A stretch of 64,000 nucleotides of DNA, taken from Chloroflexota bacterium (GTDB lineage Bacteria > Chloroflexota > Dehalococcoidia > Tepidiformales > Tepidiformaceae). Of the stretch, positions 42,945-51,746 are shown one piece after another. The notes under the pieces are model-generated. The model made no database searches and was not told the origin of the DNA. It was given only the letters and a program-made list of their open reading frames with translations. The stretch spans positions 79,007 through 143,006 of the forward strand of contig JAPPBY010000020.1 in assembly GCA_026702615.1 (NCBI GenBank). The letters run 5' to 3'. The translations under genes and the position numbers were made by a program. Each line of letters begins with the position of its first letter. The first letter of the stretch is position 1.

Positions 42945-43862
42945 ATGACCACCTTCCCCGACACCGAAACCGAGGCCCCTCCCTACATCGTCTGCGAGGA
43001 CCTCTTCAAGATTCACAAGAGCGACGAGCTCGAGGTTGTCGCCCTGCGCGGGCTCGACCTGAAGGTGCGCGGGGGCGAGCTGATGGCGATCGTCGGCGCT
43101 TCCGGCTCCGGCAAGAGCACCCTGCTCAACATCCTCGCCGGGCTCGATCAGCCCAGCGCCGGCCGCGCCTTCGTCGGCGGACGCGACCTCCTCACCATGA
43201 CCGAGGCCGAGATGGTGAGCTACCGCCGCAAGGACGTCGGCTTCATCTGGCAGCAGACGGGGCGCAACCTCATCCCCTACCTCTCCGCCACGCAGAACGT
43301 CGAGCTGCCCCTCATGCTCGACGGCGTCGAGGCCGGGGCAGCCCGCGAGCGCGCCGACGAGCTCCTCGAAGCGGTGAGCCTGACGCACCGGCGCGAGCAC
43401 CACCCCGAGCAGCTCTCGGGCGGAGAGCAGCAGCGCGTCTCCATCGCCGTCGCGCTCGCCAACCAGCCGCCCCTCCTCCTCGCCGACGAGCCTACCGGCG
43501 AGCTCGACGCCATCGGGGCCGACAGCGTCTACGAGGTGCTCGGCGACCTGAACGCTCGCTACGGCGTCACCGTCATCATCGTCACCCACGACCCCGAGAT
43601 CGCCTCGCGCGTGAACCGCGTCGTCGCCATCCGCGACGGGCGCACGAGCATGGAGATCTTCCGCCGAGTGGAGCAGACAGGCGGCGTCACGCATGTCGTC
43701 CACGACGAGTACGTGCTCGTCGATTCCGCCGGACGCCTGCAGGTGCCGCGCGAGTTCCTCGACCGCCTCAGCATCAGCGAGCGGGCCAAGCTCTTCCTGG
43801 GCGAAGGGCGCGTCGAGGTGCTGCCCGACCGCGTCCACCGCGTCGGCGGGGAGGACGCCTGA
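42945..43862 (+). CDS. ABC transporter ATPase, MacB/LolD type
   Basis: A 305-residue ATPase. Walker A GASGSGKST, Q-loop IWQQTG, signature QLSGGEQQRVSIA, Walker B LLLADEPTGELD and switch His in VIIVTHDPE are all intact. The ADEPTGELD wording is characteristic of the MacB/LolD/FtsE group that pairs with FtsX-like permeases, matching the neighbours. An extra C-terminal region of about 75 residues (from about 230) is unusual and may bind the permease. Its TGA overlaps the next ATG by one base. Confidence 0.93.
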   Translation: MTTFPDTETEAPPYIVCEDLFKIHKSDELEVVALRGLDLKVRGGELMAIVGASGSGKSTLLNILAGLDQPSAGRAFVGGRDLLTMTEAEMVSYRRKDVGFIWQQTGRNLIPYLSATQNVELPLMLDGVEAGAARERADELLEAVSLTHRREHHPEQLSGGEQQRVSIAVALANQPPLLLADEPTGELDAIGADSVYEVLGDLNARYGVTVIIVTHDPEIASRVNRVVAIRDGRTSMEIFRRVEQTGGVTHVVHDEYVLVDSAGRLQVPREFLDRLSISERAKLFLGEGRVEVLPDRVHRVGGEDA

Positions 43863-44755
43863 TGGCCGGGGCGGCAGTCGAGCTGCGCAACGTCTCCCGC
43901 CTCTTCGAGCTGGGCTCGGAGGAGGTCTGGGCCGTGCGCGACATCAGCCTCAGCGTCGAGCCGGGCGAGTTCCTCGCCCTCATCGGACGCTCCGGCTCGG
44001 GCAAGACGACCCTGCTCAACACCATCGCCGGCCTCGATCGCCCCACCGACGGGGAGGTCGAGATCGACGGCGAGCGCGTCGATACGATGAGCGAGGCGGA
44101 GCTGATCGCGCTCCGCCGCCAGAAGCTCGGCTTCATCTTCCAGTCGTTCGGCCTCCTCCCGCTCCTCTCGGCCCAGGAGAACGTGGAACTGCCCCTGCGC
44201 ATCGCCGGCGTGCACCGCGACCGCCCCTCCCGCGCCCGCGAAGTGCTGGAGCTGGTCGGCCTCGAGCGGCGCGCCCACCACCGCCCCTACGAACTCTCCG
44301 GCGGCGAGCAGCAGCGCGTCGCCATCGCCCGCGCGCTGGTGACCGAGCCCACGCTCGTGCTCGCTGACGAGCCCACGGGCGAGCTTGATTCCGCCACCGC
44401 CACCGCCGTCTTCACCCTCATCCGCGACATCTGCCGCGAGCGCGGCGTCTCCATCATCACCTGCACGCACGACCGGCTCGTGATGGAGATGGCGAGCCGC
44501 GTCGAGGAGTTGGAGGACGGCCATCTCGTGACCGGCCACCGGGGCGACGTCTGGGGCCGGGTGCAGTCGCGCGAACGCACCCCCTTCGAGGCGCCCGCGG
44601 GCGAGGACGAGGCCAGCCAGTCCCTCCCCTCCCTCATCGGCGCCGACACCCGCAACTTCGGCGTGGCCGACACCGAACCCGAGCCGGAACCCGAGCCCGA
44701 GGAACCCGAAGAGGTCGACGACATCCCCGAGGACCGCTGGGCGCGCCCTACGTAG
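43862..44755 (+). CDS. ABC transporter ATPase, MacB/LolD type
   Basis: A 297-residue second ATPase with intact Walker A (GRSGSGKTT), signature ELSGGEQQRVAIARAL, Walker B LVLADEPTGELD and His switch (IITCTHDRL). The tail after about residue 225 is acidic (EPEPEPEPEEPEEVDD) and probably disordered. With two large permeases and two distinct ATPases the locus could encode one asymmetric transporter (one copy each) or two machines sharing a promoter region. Confidence 0.93.
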   Translation: MAGAAVELRNVSRLFELGSEEVWAVRDISLSVEPGEFLALIGRSGSGKTTLLNTIAGLDRPTDGEVEIDGERVDTMSEAELIALRRQKLGFIFQSFGLLPLLSAQENVELPLRIAGVHRDRPSRAREVLELVGLERRAHHRPYELSGGEQQRVAIARALVTEPTLVLADEPTGELDSATATAVFTLIRDICRERGVSIITCTHDRLVMEMASRVEELEDGHLVTGHRGDVWGRVQSRERTPFEAPAGEDEASQSLPSLIGADTRNFGVADTEPEPEPEPEEPEEVDDIPEDRWARPT

Positions 44756-44773
44756 CGCCGCCTTGACACTTAC

Positions 44774-44802
44774 TTGACACCATATACGGTGTCAGCCACG
44801 CT
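44774..44802 (+). promoter_or_regulatory. hicAB promoter and operator
   Basis: TTGACA (44774-44779) and CACGCT (44797-44802) are 17 nt apart, and the latter ends 6 nt before the hicA GTG, so the mRNA is probably leaderless. A perfect inverted repeat TGACACC-N6-GGTGTCA (44775-44794) fills the spacer and overlaps the -35, the expected place for autorepression by HicB. A second TTGACAC copy lies at 44763-44769. Confidence 0.7.
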
Positions 44803-44808
44803 GGTTCT

Positions 44809-45042
44809 GTGCGAACGCTCGCGGAGCTGAGGGCTCTCCGCCAACGAGCAGGGAACCTCCGTTCTCGGGAACTCTTCTCGCTCCTCGAGGAACAGGGCTA
44901 TGCGCGGGAGCGAACCACCGGGGGTCACCACATCTATACCCGTACCGGGGCACGACGCCCCATCGTCGTGCCGGACCGGATCCGCACAGCGAATACAGTT
45001 CGTGGCGTTATCAACAGGCTAATTCGAGAACTGGAGGACTGA
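44809..45042 (+). CDS. hicA: Type II toxin HicA (mRNA interferase)
   Basis: A 77-residue HicA-like toxin: a small dsRBD-like RNase that cleaves mRNA when free of HicB. The fold pattern SRELFSLLEEQGYARERTTGGHHIYTR contains the catalytic His in the GGHHIY motif, followed by RRPIVVPD and a C-terminal helix (VRGVINRLIRELE). Start GTG 44809. It is followed 1 nt later by hicB, whose GGAGG ribosome site lies within the hicA end, so the two are coupled in toxin-first order. Confidence 0.92.
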   Translation: MRTLAELRALRQRAGNLRSRELFSLLEEQGYARERTTGGHHIYTRTGARRPIVVPDRIRTANTVRGVINRLIRELED

Positions 45043-45043
45043 T

Positions 45044-45418
45044 ATGCAAACCGCCGACTACCTCGAACTCCCTTATCACCGCGTCATCCAACCGGACGAG
45101 GGCGGGTATTGGTCCGCCCATGTCCTGGAGCTCGACGGGGTCTTCAGCGAAGGCGAGAGCGCTGCCCAGGCGGCGGAAAACCTGAACGTCGCGATGGGCC
45201 TCTGGATTGACCATGAACTCGCCGAGGGGCACCCGATCCCCAGTCCGTGGGGCGCCAACCGTTCTGGCGAAGTCCGCCTTCGCCTGCCCAGGTCGCTTCA
45301 CGCCAGCGCCGCCCTGCGCGCCAAGATCGAAGGAGTCTCGCTGAACTACCTGATCGCCACTGCCCTCACGACCTACCTGACGCAATCCACTGCGTCGTCA
45401 GAGAGGGCTGCCAGCTAG
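45044..45418 (+). CDS. hicB: Antitoxin HicB
   Basis: A 124-residue HicB antitoxin that neutralises HicA and usually represses the operon. The N-terminal RNase H-like domain reads HRVIQPDEGGYWSAHVLELDGVFSEGESAAQAAENLNVAM; the C-terminal part (about 75-115, VRLRLPRSLHASAALRAKIEGVSLNYLIATAL) looks like a ribbon-helix-helix DNA-binding domain. This agrees with the inverted repeat in the promoter. Confidence 0.92.
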   Translation: MQTADYLELPYHRVIQPDEGGYWSAHVLELDGVFSEGESAAQAAENLNVAMGLWIDHELAEGHPIPSPWGANRSGEVRLRLPRSLHASAALRAKIEGVSLNYLIATALTTYLTQSTASSERAAS

Positions 45419-45427
45419 AACCCGTCG

Positions 45428-45727
45428 TCATGCCTCCCCCACCCGTCGACGGTCGTCCGTGAGCTCGCGCTTCAGGTAGAGGCACGTCGCCTCCAGCGAC
45501 TCCACCTTCGCGGAGCTGACCAGCTCCCACCCCTCCATCCCCAGCGTGCCCAGAATCCAGGTGGTCCTGACCAGCTCGGAATTGAAGTGGACGGACGTCT
45601 CCGTCTGACCCGTGGCCCGGTCGCCGTACCGCTCCAGGCTTGCCTCGTCCTGCGCGTGGCTGAACAGGATCCAGCGCCGCGACGGCTGCTCGTCGGTCAG
45701 GTACAGCAGCGCGTATTCCCACTGCAT
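45428..45727 (-). CDS. DUF4177-like small protein
   Basis: A 99-residue protein starting with MQWEYALLYLTDEQ and ending with LGTLGMEGWELVSSAKVES...CLYLKREL. This WEY...L..LG.EGWELV...YLKR pattern is that of DUF4177-type small cytosolic proteins of unknown function. The start at ATG 45727 gives a normal size; TACCAT lies 9 nt upstream. It converges on hicB. Confidence 0.6.
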   Translation of the reverse strand: MQWEYALLYLTDEQPSRRWILFSHAQDEASLERYGDRATGQTETSVHFNSELVRTTWILGTLGMEGWELVSSAKVESLEATCLYLKRELTDDRRRVGEA

Positions 45728-45758
45728 CGCCCCGGCATGGTACTCGCGCCCGCAACCC

Positions 45759-45905
45759 ACTCAGCCGCGCGGCCCCGCGACGCATCACTCAGGCGGCGAA
45801 GCCGCCGCTCTCCTCAGCCGCGCATCGCGAGCGCGCAGCGGTCGAGCGCACGAATCCATGGCGGCGCTCTCCTCTTTACTCAGCGAGCGAAGCGAGCGCT
45901 CTCCT
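45759..45905 (+). repeat. Modular CTCAG-hairpin repeat array, locus 3
   Basis: CTCAG begins units at 45760, 45788, 45813 and 45879 (spacings 28, 25, 66), nearly the same layout as locus 2. Stems include GGCGGC/GCCGCC with loop GAA (45792-45806) and GAGCG/CGCTC near 45885-45901; GCTCTCCT ends occur at 45807, 45866 and 45898. The 25-nt stretch at 45826-45850 matches locus 2 with one mismatch. The array ends 16 nt before ATG 45922, immediately upstream of that gene's -10. Confidence 0.75.
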
Positions 45906-45909
45906 CCGT

Positions 45910-45915
45910 TACACT
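45910..45915 (+). promoter_or_regulatory. Predicted -10 of leaderless gene at 45922
   Basis: TACACT ends 6 nt before ATG 45922. The -35 region would fall inside the last unit of repeat array 3. Confidence 0.5.
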
Positions 45916-45921
45916 CTCCCC

Positions 45922-46344
45922 ATGCCCGTTTTCCCCTCCACCGAGTGGTTCCAGGAAGCCGCCGACCGCCTCAACGCCTCTGACAGCTTCGAGCGGCTCG
46001 GCTCCTGCGACGCCGAGGTCGGCGTGCGCGTCGGCGACCGCTGCTTCGCCATCACCTTCGACGCCTTCGCCATCACGGACGTGGCCGAGGTGCCCTGCGA
46101 CGCGCCCGGCGACCTCGACTTCATCCTCCTGCAGTCGCCCGACCAGTGGCGGGCCATGCTCGAGAACATCAAGACGAACGGCGCCGCCGACGCGCTCTTC
46201 ACGCTGAACTCGCTCGACCTGCAGCACAGCGACGGCCTCGCCACGGGCGAGGACTACACTCGGCGCGACCTCTTCTACCGCTTCAACCAGACCTTCCAGG
46301 AGTACTTCGACATGTCCGCGGAGATGGACACGACGTACGCCTAG
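45922..46344 (+). CDS. SCP2-like sterol-carrier-fold protein (tentative)
   Basis: A 140-residue soluble protein. VFPSTEWFQEAADRLNASDSF at the N-terminus and the central VGDRCFAITFDAFAIT, then LDFILLQSPDQWRAML, are reminiscent of SCP2-like lipid-binding domains found beside acyl-CoA enzymes. No lipid gene is adjacent, so this is only a fold-level guess. Its stop overlaps the convergent gene at 46341 by 4 nt. Confidence 0.5.
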   Translation: MPVFPSTEWFQEAADRLNASDSFERLGSCDAEVGVRVGDRCFAITFDAFAITDVAEVPCDAPGDLDFILLQSPDQWRAMLENIKTNGAADALFTLNSLDLQHSDGLATGEDYTRRDLFYRFNQTFQEYFDMSAEMDTTYA

Positions 46345-46871
46345 CGCCGCGCCCGGCGGTGCCAGCGCCGCCCGCGACCCGACCCGCCGTGCCGTCCCGT
46401 TGCGGGCTGCGGCGTGGCCACGGCGATGGCCGCGGCTCCTTCCTCGATGAGGGGATGGAGCACCGTCATCGCGCGGGCGACTTCGCCCGAGACTTCGTGC
46501 GCGAGCTCCGTCGTGAGGCGGTCGAAGGGGAAGGGGTGGTGCAGCCGCCGCCAGGTCGAGGTCCACTCCTCCAACTCCCAGTCGGGGCCCAGCTCCCCGA
46601 GGACGTCGGCGGCGTTCGCCGCCAGCAGCTCGACCCAGGCGTCGTTCGCCTCGATCGGCCCCTCGAAGTGCAGCCCCGCCTCCACAACGCCCCGTCCCAT
46701 CTGCGGCTGCAGCTCGAAGTGGACGTGCGGGTTGCCGAAGTGCATCTGCAGCATCGTCCAGCGCACGCGCCGCTCGGGCTGGGGGATGGCCGCCGGGAGC
46801 TGCGTCAGGATCTGGTCCTCGCAGAAGTACACGAACTCGCGCGCCTTGAGGGAGCCGTCCCGCTTCGGCAT
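46341..46871 (-). CDS. Hypothetical protein
   Basis: A 176-residue protein, probably cytosolic. The core (VRWTMLQMHFGNPHVHFELQPQMGRGVVEAGLHFEG) looks like beta strands of a single domain and the middle is helical (VELLAANAADVLGELG); a basic Gly/Arg tail (about 160-176) ends it. ATG 46871 is supported by a TACAGT hexamer 7 nt upstream. No family recognised. Confidence 0.6.
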   Translation of the reverse strand: MPKRDGSLKAREFVYFCEDQILTQLPAAIPQPERRVRWTMLQMHFGNPHVHFELQPQMGRGVVEAGLHFEGPIEANDAWVELLAANAADVLGELGPDWELEEWTSTWRRLHHPFPFDRLTTELAHEVSGEVARAMTVLHPLIEEGAAAIAVATPQPATGRHGGSGRGRRWHRRARR

Positions 46872-46878
46872 CGCCCCA

Positions 46879-46884
46879 ACTGTA
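46879..46884 (-). promoter_or_regulatory. Predicted -10 of leaderless gene at 46871
   Basis: TACAGT on the minus strand ends 7 nt before ATG 46871. Confidence 0.5.
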
Positions 46885-46908
46885 AGCGAACGTGACCGCC
46901 CGGCGGTC

Positions 46909-46914
46909 TACACT
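46909..46914 (+). promoter_or_regulatory. Predicted -10 of leaderless gene at 46923
   Basis: TACACT ends 8 nt before GTG 46923, only 24 nt from the divergent -10 at 46879. Confidence 0.45.
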
Positions 46915-46922
46915 GCCACCGA

Positions 46923-47324
46923 GTGAGCACCGCGCCCGACACCGACCCCACCAGCGCCCCCACGAGCGCCGACACCGGCGGCGGGGCCACTATCGTTGCC
47001 GAGGCGAGCGACATCGCCGAGGCGCACATCTGGGTCGACGCCCTCCGCGACGAGGACATCGAGGCCGCCTTCGTCGAGCGCGGCCCGGGCAGCGCCTTCG
47101 GGGGCGCGACCCTGTTCGGCTCCTCCTACGCCGTGCTCGTGCCGCGTTCGCGTATCGGCGAGGCCCGCAGCGTCATCGCCGACCTGGGTGGCGGAAGCGC
47201 GCTTGTCGCCTACCGAACGGCCGACGAGGAGCGACGGAGCTCACGACGGGCCTTCCTCACCGTCGCGGGACCGATCGCGCTCGTGGCCGTCGTTGCCGTC
47301 GTCGTGCGCTTCGCCTTCGGCTAG
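46923..47324 (+). CDS. DUF2007-like protein with C-terminal membrane helix
   Basis: A 133-residue protein: Thr/Asp-rich N-terminus, a ferredoxin-like DUF2007-type domain (about 25-95, EAHIWVDALRDEDIEAAFVERG...YAVLVPRSRIGEARSVIADLG) and one C-terminal transmembrane helix (about 112-130). DUF2007 domains are described as putative signal-transducing modules. The tail-anchor topology puts the domain in the cytosol. Start GTG. Confidence 0.72.
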   Translation: MSTAPDTDPTSAPTSADTGGGATIVAEASDIAEAHIWVDALRDEDIEAAFVERGPGSAFGGATLFGSSYAVLVPRSRIGEARSVIADLGGGSALVAYRTADEERRSSRRAFLTVAGPIALVAVVAVVVRFAFG

Positions 47325-47333
47325 CAGCCGACG

Positions 47334-49379
47334 TCAGTCCCCGAGGATCAGGGCGAGCACCTCGCCGCGCGTACCCCGCGTCATCGCCAGCGTCAGGCGG
47401 TCGCCGCGGCGCAGCACCGTGTCGCCCGAGGGCGCGGAGAGCCGCCCCATGTGCTCCATCGTCAGGACGCGCACGCCCGCCGGGAGCCCCGCCTCTGCCA
47501 GTCGCTTGCCCTCCACCGGCGCCCCCACCGCCACGGTCAGCTCCATGGTGCTGATCTGCTCGTCGACCGGCGTCAGCGGTCGCACCTGTTGCCGAGCGGC
47601 CTCCCGGAAGGAGCGCACGAGCGCGCGCGCATCGATCGCGCCGAGCACCGGCCCGTCGCTCCCGTCGAGCACGGGCAGCCAGCGGCGATCGTGACTCGCG
47701 AGGCGGTCCAGCGCCTCGTCGAGGGGCGTGTCGGCGAGGACCACGGCGGGCAGATCGGCCGCGAAGCCCTCGACCGGTGAACCCGCGTCGGGGACCGCGC
47801 GCAGTTCCTCACTCGTGATCTCGCCCACGAGGCGGCCGCCCTCGTCGATTACCACCCCGTCCGTGCTGCGCCGGCGCTCGAGGCTGGCGAGCGCATCGGC
47901 GACGGTGGCCGTATCGCGCACCATGGCCAGGGGAACCACCGCCCGCTGCGCCGGGAGTGCGTCGAGCAGGGGGAAGGCGAAGCGATGGCGGTGGGCCATC
48001 GAGTCGGCGCGCGTGGGCACCTGGCTGCGGTAGATGCTCGTGTTCCCCACGAGCAGCGTCGCCACGGCCACCGCCACCATCGCGGGGGCCAAGAGCGAGA
48101 GGTTCCCCGTCATCTCGCCCACCATCAGCATCATCGCGAGGGGAGCGTGGGCGATGCTGCCGAAGACCGCGATCATGCCGATGATGACGAGGGGGGCAGG
48201 GTCGGCGGGGAAGCCGGGCAGGTCGTGGAAGAGCCGCCAGAAGAGCGCCCCCAGCATGCCTCCCGCGACCATCCCGGGCGCGAAGATGCCGCCCGAGGCG
48301 CCGGAGCCCACCGTGAGGGAGGCGGCGAGGATGCGCAGCAACGGCAGCGCGATGATGAGCCAGAGGGAGAAGTCCATCACGTCTTCGGGGGTGATGGAGC
48401 GCTGCACCCAGCCGTACCCGATGTGGATGGCCTCGGGGGCGAACATCCCGATGCAGCCCACGAGCACGCCGCCGATGGCCGGCTTCACCCAGCGCGGGGC
48501 GGTGAGGCGGTTGAAGAGCTCCTGCGCTCCCTCGAAGCCGCGCGCGTAGAGGATGCCGAGCAGCCCGCAGGCCACCCCCAGCGCGAGGTAGTAGGGCAGC
48601 TCCTCGGGATTCTGGAAGGAGAAGCCCGCCGTCCCGCCGAAGATCGGCGTGTAGTCGTACCAGGCGCCGTACACGGCGAAGGCGACGATCGAGGAGATGA
48701 GCGAGAGCAGGATCGCGTCGGCCTCGAAGTCGTCGCGGTAGAGGGCCTCGGCGGCCATCATCGCGCCGCCCAGGGGGGCGCGGAAGATGGCGCCCACGCC
48801 CGCGCCCATGCCAGCCACCAGCGCCCGCCGGCGCTCGACCGCGTCGAGGCCGAGGCGGTCGGCGATGACCGACCCGATGCCTCCCGAGATCTGCGCCGCC
48901 GGACCCTCCCTTCCGGCCGCGCCGCCGCTCCCGATCGTGATCGCGGAGGCGACCAGCTTCACCGGGATGGCGCGCAGGCGAATGCGTCCGCCCCGCTTGT
49001 GGAAGGCGTCGATCACCTGGTCGGCGCCCGCCCCCTCGGCCTCTGGCGCGAGGGAGTACACGAGGATGCCGGAGACGAGCGCCCCCAACCCCACGACGAT
49101 CGGCAGGGCCCAGCGCCGCGTCGGGCCGGAAGCTTCCTGGCCGCCCTCGCCCAGGGGATGAGGCGGGTGGTAGCCCGTCAGGTCGGCAAGCAGGTGCTGG
49201 GTGGCGAATTCGAGCGCTTCGAAGAAGAGGATGGCGACGAAGCCGGTGACGACCCCGATAAGGGCGCCCAGCCAGAGGGCGCGTATGACGTCCTGGGTCG
49301 TGACGCGGCCGAGCCGGCGGCGCAAACGGCCACCGGCCCGCCTTCTCCAGCGACGCCCCCGCACGCGCCTCACTGCCAC
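47334..49379 (-). CDS. ClC chloride/proton antiporter with CBS and TrkA-C domains
   Basis: A 681-residue ClC-family protein. Selectivity filter motifs are GSGGAAGREGPAAQ (the Glu of GREGP is the gating glutamate, so H+/Cl- exchange is likely) and GSGASGGIFAP. The membrane part covers about residues 30-460; two CBS domains (about 475-600) and a C-terminal TrkA-C-like domain (about 610-680, TVAVGAPVEGKRLAEAGLPAGVRVLTM...LRRGDRLTLAM) follow and probably sense ligands. The N-terminus is very basic. GTG 49379 is supported by TACGAT 7 nt upstream. Confidence 0.93.
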   Translation of the reverse strand: MAVRRVRGRRWRRRAGGRLRRRLGRVTTQDVIRALWLGALIGVVTGFVAILFFEALEFATQHLLADLTGYHPPHPLGEGGQEASGPTRRWALPIVVGLGALVSGILVYSLAPEAEGAGADQVIDAFHKRGGRIRLRAIPVKLVASAITIGSGGAAGREGPAAQISGGIGSVIADRLGLDAVERRRALVAGMGAGVGAIFRAPLGGAMMAAEALYRDDFEADAILLSLISSIVAFAVYGAWYDYTPIFGGTAGFSFQNPEELPYYLALGVACGLLGILYARGFEGAQELFNRLTAPRWVKPAIGGVLVGCIGMFAPEAIHIGYGWVQRSITPEDVMDFSLWLIIALPLLRILAASLTVGSGASGGIFAPGMVAGGMLGALFWRLFHDLPGFPADPAPLVIIGMIAVFGSIAHAPLAMMLMVGEMTGNLSLLAPAMVAVAVATLLVGNTSIYRSQVPTRADSMAHRHRFAFPLLDALPAQRAVVPLAMVRDTATVADALASLERRRSTDGVVIDEGGRLVGEITSEELRAVPDAGSPVEGFAADLPAVVLADTPLDEALDRLASHDRRWLPVLDGSDGPVLGAIDARALVRSFREAARQQVRPLTPVDEQISTMELTVAVGAPVEGKRLAEAGLPAGVRVLTMEHMGRLSAPSGDTVLRRGDRLTLAMTRGTRGEVLALILGD

Positions 49380-49386
49380 GCGCTAA

Positions 49387-49392
49387 ATCGTA
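49387..49392 (-). promoter_or_regulatory. Predicted -10 of leaderless ClC gene
   Basis: TACGAT on the minus strand ends 7 nt before GTG 49379, downstream of the gro terminator. Confidence 0.5.
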
Positions 49393-49460
49393 CGCTTATG
49401 ACTCCCTCGGGCTACTCCTCATACCGGAAGCGCTTCGCGACGGCACCGCGCTCACCTCAT

Positions 49461-49500
49461 AAAACGCACAAAGCGCGGCCCCCGCGAGGGGCCACGCTTC
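49461..49500 (-). terminator. Rho-independent terminator of the groESL operon
   Basis: On the minus strand AAGCG-N-GGCCCC pairs with GGGGCC-N-CGCTT around a short loop (one mismatch), followed by TTTGTGCGTTTT. It lies 25 nt after the stop of the 40-codon ORF and before the ClC promoter. Confidence 0.8.
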
Positions 49501-49524
49501 GTGAAAGGTTGCCGGTGAGGGCTG

Positions 49525-49647
49525 CTAGGCCTCTTCCTCCGAGGACTCGCCACCCATGAACCTTCGGACCACCACAAAGGCCAGTCCGAGCAGGATGATG
49601 GGGAAGGCAATGTACTTGATGGGGCCTGATCGCAGCCGTTCCAACAT
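49525..49647 (-). CDS. 40-residue membrane peptide coupled to groL
   Basis: A small single-pass membrane peptide: N-terminal MLERLRSGPIK, one helix about residues 12-28 (YIAFPIILLGLAFVVV), basic RRF and an acidic tail GGESSEEEA. ATG 49647 lies 2 nt after the groL stop, and a GGAGGAG ribosome site lies in the last groL codons, so translation is plainly coupled. The terminator follows, making it the third gene of the heat-shock operon. No named family is known to me; the ribosome site, coupling and terminator position make it likely real. Confidence 0.75.
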   Translation of the reverse strand: MLERLRSGPIKYIAFPIILLGLAFVVVRRFMGGESSEEEA

Positions 49648-49649
49648 GA

Positions 49650-51302
<1,653 letters not shown>

Positions 51303-51617
51303 TTAGGAGACGAGCTTGCAGAGAATGTTCTTCTCTTCGAGGACGATGTAGTCGATGCCGTCGAGCTTCACGTCCGTACCGGAGTACTTGGCGTAGAGCA
51401 CGCGGTCGCCGGGGGCGAGGTCGAGGGCCTGGCGCGTGCCATGCTCGTCGCGCTTGCCGGGGCCGACAGCGATGACCTCGGCCTGCTGCGGCTTCTCCTT
51501 CACGGTGTCGGGAATGATGATGCCGCTGGCAGTCTCTTCTTCCTGCTTGAGGGCAGTCACGACGATGCGGTCGGCCAGGGGCACGAGCTCGGTCTTGGTT
51601 GCGGTCTTTGCGGGCAC
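51303..51617 (-). CDS. groS: Co-chaperonin GroES
   Basis: The 10-kDa lid of the GroEL chamber, 104 residues from GTG 51617 with a GGAGG ribosome site. Family features: [43 protein letters not shown] (mobile loop within) and [18 protein letters not shown]...ILCKLVS. First gene of the operon. Confidence 0.97.
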   Translation of the reverse strand: MPAKTATKTELVPLADRIVVTALKQEEETASGIIIPDTVKEKPQQAEVIAVGPGKRDEHGTRQALDLAPGDRVLYAKYSGTDVKLDGIDYIVLEEKNILCKLVS

Positions 51618-51662
51618 GGAGTTCCTCCAAACGCTGTTTTGAAAATGAGCGTGCCGAGCATG

Positions 51663-51689
51663 CTAGCACTCTCCCGCCGAGAGTGCTAG
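51663..51689. promoter_or_regulatory. CIRCE element (HrcA operator)
   Basis: CTAGCACTC-N9-GAGTGCTAG, a perfect 9-bp inverted repeat matching the CIRCE consensus (TTAGCACTC-N9-GAGTGCTAA) except for the outermost pair. It lies 46 nt upstream of groS and implies repression by HrcA, whose gene is not in the window. Confidence 0.95.
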
Positions 51690-51746
51690 CGGGGGATCGA
51701 GGAGGCGGAGTGGTCCGTCCGCCAAATTTCACCCTCGCGTGAAGGT

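Noticed and set aside
41070..43838. 922-residue minus-strand frame
   Set aside because: Antisense to the FtsX permease and its ATPase, which have full motif sets. No motif in the frame itself.
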